Part shown: in pieces, positions 60,457 through 64,000 of the stretch | Numbering within the stretch: the first letter of the stretch is position 1 | Layout: every line of letters begins with the position of its first letter | Position numbers and translations under genes: made by a program | NCBI GenBank assembly: GCA_041394145.1 | Contig: JAWKIW010000024.1 | Span: 3,331 to 67,330 of the forward strand | Direction of reading: 5' to 3' | From: JAWKIW01 sp041394145 | GTDB taxonomy: Bacteria; Actinomycetota; Acidimicrobiia; Acidimicrobiales; Acidimicrobilacustridaceae | DNA: 64,000 nucleotides | The notes under the pieces: model-generated | Database searches by the model: none | Seen by the model: the letters and a program-made list of their open reading frames with translations, nothing else | Told to the model about the DNA's origin: nothing

Positions 60457-61650
60457 GTGCCCTGCTCGTCGCGTCCACCGAACGGCCCTCGTCACGTCGG
60501 GGCCAAGAGCGCCGAACGCGTCCTGGACCGGCGCACCCTCCTGCGACGTGCCGGTCAGACGGCGGCCGGTCTGCTCGTCGCCGGCAGCCTCGGCGAGCTC
60601 GTCAGCGCCTGCGGTGGGGGCGACGGCGACGTCGACGCGCCATCGGGCGGTGGTGGGAGCTCGGGCGCACCACCCACGACGGGCCTGCCCGCCCGCGACG
60701 TGGCCTTCACCAAGGGCCTCCACGAGCTCGGACGCGGTGTGTACGCCTACCTGCTGCCCGACGGCGGATGGATGTGGAGCAACGCCGGCCTGATCGTGGG
60801 CGACGATCAGGCCATCGTGGTCGACACGTTGTGCGATGTGCAGCGGGCGACGGAGATGCTCGCCACGGTGCGCTCCCAGGTGCCGGCGGTGGCCAGGATC
60901 ACGACGGTGGTCAACACCCACGCCGACGGCGACCACACCTTCGGCAACCAGGTCTTCGGCGATGCCGAGATCGTGACGACGAAGATCACCGCCGATGACA
61001 TGGCCGCGGCGATCCCGCCGTCGGCGCTCCAGGCGTACAAGGACAACCCACCGCCGGGCCCGTCGGGCGAGTTCGCCCAGGCGATCATGGCGCCGTTCGA
61101 CTACCGCGATGTCGTCCCGACCCTGCCGACCAGCACCTTCGAGGAGCGCCGGACCCTGTCGATCGGCGGACGGGAGGTGTCCCTGATCGACCTCGGACCG
61201 GCGCACACCCGCAGTGACGTGGTGGTCCACCTGCCCGACGCCGCGGTGGTCTTCGCCGGCGACCTCCTCTACAACGGCGTTCACCCCCTCGTGTCGACCG
61301 GCCCGATCAGCAGTTGGATCGCCGCGCTGGACCGGATCGTCGCGCTCGACCCGCGCATCGTCGTGCCCGGCCACGGCGCCGTCGCGGACACCGCCACCGT
61401 GACCGGCTTCGCCGACTACCTGCGCTGGCTCACCGAGGAGGCGACCCAGCGCCACGCCGCGGGCATGACGCCGCTCGACGCCGCCCGCGACATCGTCACC
61501 GCCGCGAACCCCTACGCCAGCTGGCTCGCTCCCGAACGCATGGCCATCAACGTCAACACGGTCTACCGCGGCCTCGGCGACGATCTCCCCACCGCCCTGT
61601 TCCCCACGTTGTACGAGCAGATGGCGACCCTGTGGAAGGAGCTCCGCTAG
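60457..61650 (+). CDS. Tat-exported metallo-beta-lactamase-fold lipoprotein
   Basis: From GTG 60457 (AGGAGG upstream) 397 residues. Signal DRRTLLRRAGQTAAGLLVAG with a twin-arginine and lipobox VSAC, then a Gly/Asp-rich linker. The MBL fold shows NAGLIVGDDQAIVVDTL, the metal motif NTHADGDHTFGN (HxxxDH variant of HxHxDH), LGPAHTRSDVVVHLPDAAVVFAGDLLYNGVHP and VVPGHGAVADT. This subgroup resembles SoxH/quinoprotein-relay-like and MBL hydrolases attached to the cell surface; substrate unknown. GTG is favoured over an upstream ATG by the ribosome site. Confidence 0.85.
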   Translation: MPCSSRPPNGPRHVGAKSAERVLDRRTLLRRAGQTAAGLLVAGSLGELVSACGGGDGDVDAPSGGGGSSGAPPTTGLPARDVAFTKGLHELGRGVYAYLLPDGGWMWSNAGLIVGDDQAIVVDTLCDVQRATEMLATVRSQVPAVARITTVVNTHADGDHTFGNQVFGDAEIVTTKITADDMAAAIPPSALQAYKDNPPPGPSGEFAQAIMAPFDYRDVVPTLPTSTFEERRTLSIGGREVSLIDLGPAHTRSDVVVHLPDAAVVFAGDLLYNGVHPLVSTGPISSWIAALDRIVALDPRIVVPGHGAVADTATVTGFADYLRWLTEEATQRHAAGMTPLDAARDIVTAANPYASWLAPERMAINVNTVYRGLGDDLPTALFPTLYEQMATLWKELR

Positions 61651-61656
61651 CGCTGG

Positions 61657-61980
61657 TCACGGCCGGGCGCGGTCGGCGATCAGGTAGCTGGCGGCGGCGG
61701 AGACACCGGCGACCGACAGGACCGATGGCCACGGGCCGATCTTCTTGGCCAGCGGGTGGCTGGCGCCGAACCCTCCCAGGTAGATGGCCGACAACAGCGC
61801 GGTCTTCGCCGGCCCGACCCGCTGGAGCCACACGGCGCCGGCGGCCACGCCGAACGCCCCCAGCACGGCACCGCCGAGCGGGCGCACCTTGGTCTCGCGG
61901 GCGACGAGGTAGCCGCCCACCAGCCCGCTGGCCACCAGCGGCGCAGTGGGCATGCTCGACACCTTCGGCGGGCTCGCCAT
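61657..61980 (-). CDS. Small membrane protein downstream of ribH
   Basis: A 107-residue protein from ATG 61980, overlapping the ribH stop by one base. Three hydrophobic helices: APLVASGLVGGYLVA, GGAVLGAFGVAAGAVWL and VLSVAGVSAAASYLI. No family recognised. Convergent with the MBL gene (7 bp between). Confidence 0.65.
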   Translation of the reverse strand: MASPPKVSSMPTAPLVASGLVGGYLVARETKVRPLGGAVLGAFGVAAGAVWLQRVGPAKTALLSAIYLGGFGASHPLAKKIGPWPSVLSVAGVSAAASYLIADRARP

Positions 61981-62471
61981 CAGATCCCCTTCTCGATGCG
62001 ACGGACGAGGTCGGCCATCTCCACCGCGGTGTGGGCCGACTCGCGCCCCTTGTTGTCGTCGTCGCCCGAGCGGACCTCGGCCTGCTCGAGGTTCTCGGTG
62101 GTGAGCACGCCGAACACGATCGGCACGCCCGTCTCGAGCTGGGCCCGTTGGATGCCGGCGGCGCACTCCCCCGCCACGTAGTCGAAGTGGGCGGTGTCGC
62201 CCCGGATGACGGCGCCGAGGCCGATCACGGCGTCGTAGCGGCCCGTGCGCGCCAGGGTCTTGGCCGCCAGGGGGATCTCGAAGGCGCCGGGCACCCACAC
62301 CTCGACGACGTCGTCGTCGGCGACGTGCAGCTCGCGCAGGCCGACGGCCACGCCGTCGAGGAGCCGGTTGGTGATGTAGTCGTTGAACCGGCCACACACG
62401 ACGGCGATCCTCATCCCGGTCCCGTCGAGGTCGGTCGGTGCAGGATTGGCCGACTTGTAGTTAGAAGACAT
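61980..62471 (-). CDS. ribH: 6,7-dimethyl-8-ribityllumazine synthase
   Basis: Condenses aminouracil and butanone phosphate to lumazine. The 163-residue protein has VVCGRFNDYITNRLLDG, WVPGAFEIPLAAKTLA, DAVIGLGAVIRGDTAHFDYVAGE (catalytic His region) and PIVFGVLTTENLEQA. Its ATG overlaps the end of ribBA by 11 bp. Forms the icosahedral shell known for this family. Confidence 0.96.
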   Translation of the reverse strand: MSSNYKSANPAPTDLDGTGMRIAVVCGRFNDYITNRLLDGVAVGLRELHVADDDVVEVWVPGAFEIPLAAKTLARTGRYDAVIGLGAVIRGDTAHFDYVAGECAAGIQRAQLETGVPIVFGVLTTENLEQAEVRSGDDDNKGRESAHTAVEMADLVRRIEKGI

Positions 62472-63702
62472 CGTCGAGCCCTTCGAGGAGGTGGCCCATG
62501 CGCTCGCGCTTGGTGCGCAGGTACTTGATGTTCTCGGGGTTCGGCTTCGACTCCAGCGGCACCCGGTCGACGATCTCGAGGCCGTAGCCCTCGAGGCCGC
62601 CGTACTTGGCCGGGTTGTTGGTCATCAGCCGCATGGTGGTGATGCCGAGGTCGACCAGGATCTGCGAGCCGATCCCGTACTCGCGGGAGTCGACGGGCAG
62701 GCCGAGCTCGACGTTGGCGTCGACCGTGTCGTGGCCCTCGTCCTGCAGCGAGTACGCCCGGATCTTGTGCCCGATCCCGATGCCGCGGCCCTCGTGACCC
62801 CGCAGGTACACCAGCACGCCCAGGCCGTCCTCGGCGATGGTGCGCATGGCCGCCTCGAGCTGCAGGCCGCAGTCGCAGCGCAGCGAGCCGAACACGTCGC
62901 CGGTGAGGCACTCGCTGTGCACCCGCACGAGGACGTTCTCCTCGCCCTGCACGGCACCCCGCACGAAGGCCACGTGCTGCTCGCCGTCGAGCAGCGACTC
63001 GTAGACGTAGCAGGTGAAGTCGCCCCAGTCGGTGGGGATGCGGGCCTCGGAGATCCGCCGGATGAGCTTCTCGTTCTGGCGCCGGTAGCGGATCAGCTCG
63101 GCGATGCTGATCATCAGCAGACCGTGCTCCTCGCAGAAGTCGACCAGATCCGGGACCCGCGCCATCGTGCCGTCGTCGTTGACGATCTCGCACAGCACGC
63201 CGGCGGGGTACAGCCCGGCCATGCGGGCCAGGTCGACGGCGGCCTCGGTGTGGCCGGCCCGCTTCAGCACCCCGCCTTCGGAGTAGCGCAGCGGGAAGAT
63301 GTGGCCCGGGCGGGCCAGGTCGCCGGGGCGGGTGGCCGGGTCGATCAAGGCCTTGATGGTGGCGGAGCGATCGGCTGCGGAGATGCCCGTGGAGGTGCCG
63401 TGCCGGTAGTCGACCGAGTACGTGAACGCCGTGCGCTGGGCCTCGGTGTTCGCGTCGCGCACCATCAGCGGGATGTCGAGCTCGTCGAGTCGCTCGCCCG
63501 TGAGCGGCGTGCAGATCACCCCGGAGGTGTGGCGCACGAAGAAGGCGATCTTCTCCGGCGAGGCCGCCTCGGCCGACATGATGAGGTCGCCCTCGTTCTC
63601 GCGGTCCTCGTCGTCGACCACCACGATGATCTCGCCGCGCGAGATGGCGGCCACCGCTTCGGGGATGGTGGCGAAGGCGTCGGCGTACTCAGCTCGGGAC
63701 AC
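62461..63702 (-). CDS. ribBA: Bifunctional DHBP synthase / GTP cyclohydrolase II
   Basis: Supplies both riboflavin precursors. Residues 1-205: RibB (DDEDRENEGDLIMSAE, HTSGVICTPL, RHGTSTGISAADRS, RPGHIFPLR, GHTEAAVDLARMAGL). Residues 206-413: RibA with zinc Cys in ECLTGDVFGSLRCDCG, GRGIGIGHKIRAYSLQDEG and catalytic DLGITTMRLMTNNPAKY. ATG 63702; the stop overlaps ribH. Gap of 32 bp to ribE. No FMN riboswitch lies inside the window; it would be upstream of ribE. Confidence 0.96.
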   Translation of the reverse strand: MSRAEYADAFATIPEAVAAISRGEIIVVVDDEDRENEGDLIMSAEAASPEKIAFFVRHTSGVICTPLTGERLDELDIPLMVRDANTEAQRTAFTYSVDYRHGTSTGISAADRSATIKALIDPATRPGDLARPGHIFPLRYSEGGVLKRAGHTEAAVDLARMAGLYPAGVLCEIVNDDGTMARVPDLVDFCEEHGLLMISIAELIRYRRQNEKLIRRISEARIPTDWGDFTCYVYESLLDGEQHVAFVRGAVQGEENVLVRVHSECLTGDVFGSLRCDCGLQLEAAMRTIAEDGLGVLVYLRGHEGRGIGIGHKIRAYSLQDEGHDTVDANVELGLPVDSREYGIGSQILVDLGITTMRLMTNNPAKYGGLEGYGLEIVDRVPLESKPNPENIKYLRTKRERMGHLLEGLDDVF

Positions 63703-63734
63703 GCAGGCTCCTCGATGGCGGGCGGGAGGCGAGG

Positions 63735-64000
63735 CTAGCCACGGTCGGCTCCGGGGAGGAATCCGAGCAGGCGCTCGACGTACTTGGCCATCACGTCGAC
63801 CTCGAGGTTGACCCGGTCGCCGGCGCCCTTGCGTCCGAGGGTCGTGACCTCGGCGGTGTGGGGGATGACGGCGACGGTGAACCCGTCGGCGAGCGGCTCG
63901 ACCACGGTCAGGCTCACGCCGTCGACGGTGATCGAGCCCTTCTCCACGACGTAGCGCAGCTGGGGCGCCGGCATGCGCACCCGCAGGTCGGGCACGGGCT
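63735..64000 (-). CDS. ribE: Riboflavin synthase alpha chain (3' part only)
   Basis: Converts lumazine to riboflavin. Only the C-terminal 88 or so residues are in the window: LRYVVEKGSITVDGVSLTVVEP (second lumazine-binding module), VAVIPHTAEVTTLG and DRVNLEVDVMAKYVERLLGF, ending GADRG. The gene continues beyond 64000. Confidence 0.93.
   Translation of the reverse strand, partial: PVPDLRVRMPAPQLRYVVEKGSITVDGVSLTVVEPLADGFTVAVIPHTAEVTTLGRKGAGDRVNLEVDVMAKYVERLLGFLPGADRG

Overview
The window is high-GC chromosomal DNA from an actinobacterium; the style of the 16S region and several gene families suggest class Acidimicrobiia, but this is inference from memory, not a search. The gene order closely follows the conserved actinobacterial block known from Mycobacterium tuberculosis (infC-rpmI-rplT-trmH/tsnR-pheS-pheT-argCJBDF-R-G-H-mpg-tyrS ... 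tlyA-nadK-recN ... pyrG-nudix-xerD ... scpA-scpB-rluB). Almost everything is housekeeping. I found no phage, IS element, CRISPR array, toxin-antitoxin pair or defence island.

Layout. 1-3660 (minus): scpA, scpB, rluB, aroH, tyrA and the first codons of a following gene. 3838-8103 (plus): two lipoproteins, trpS, a zinc-ribbon membrane protein and a lipoprotein amidase. 8128-12209 (minus): pyrG, a Nudix hydrolase, xerD, a DksA/TraR-like zinc-finger protein and an HD protein, mostly overlapping head to tail. 12245-18819: two divergent membrane proteins, then (minus) tlyA, nadK, recN, a thiolase-fold protein with its DUF35 partner, and upstream a phasin-like protein. 18923-21851: a Tat lipoprotein esterase, a HAD phosphatase and a DUF1015 protein. 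21879-28669 (minus): a 2-oxoacid:ferredoxin oxidoreductase (korA/korB), class I aldolase, an SSB-like protein, a VOC protein and a TPR protein with a very long Gly/Arg-rich N-terminus. 28736-34210 (minus): a complete rRNA operon (16S-23S-5S) with terminator, processing stems and probable promoter, without spacer tRNAs. 34290-45935 (minus, one plus gene): tyrS, a Nudix hydrolase, mpg, then the full arginine operon argC-J-B-D-F-R-G-H behind a probable ArgR operator. 45992-50244: acyl-CoA synthetase, EthD protein, a MarR regulator divergent from a PPOX flavin/F420 enzyme, and a pirin. 50245-55912 (minus): infC-rpmI-rplT-trmH-pheS-pheT. 56214-64000: a DUF1844 protein, an ABC exporter pair, a cold-shock-like protein, hisG, a VIT-family transporter, a metallo-beta-lactamase lipoprotein, and the riboflavin genes ribE(partial)-ribBA-ribH.

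A recurring feature is that well-conserved, in part essential, genes are broken by single-base insertions or deletions in G/C runs: rluB/scpB, the lipoprotein at 3838, the amidase, the Nudix gene, pyrG, korA/korB (very densely), the SSB-like gene, argJ, pirin, pheT and the VIT gene. Because the remaining pieces are perfectly conserved and include essential functions, I read this as uncorrected assembly error concentrated in some stretches (about 1.7-2.9, 4.1-4.5, 10.1-12.0 and 22.4-24.8 kb), not gene decay. Coordinates for those genes are given from the first real start to the last real stop, across the frameshifts.

The most interesting local signals are: an infC that can only start at ATA, preceded by a six-codon mini-frame whose stop overlaps it; a possible in-frame ScpB-RluB fusion; a class I aldolase lacking its stop codon next to a 29-nt near-perfect palindrome; a thiolase-fold protein lacking the usual nucleophilic Cys, coupled to a DUF35 protein (Ltp2-like); and the Gly/Arg-rich TPR protein directly downstream of the rRNA operon. 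None of these amounts to a clearly new system.
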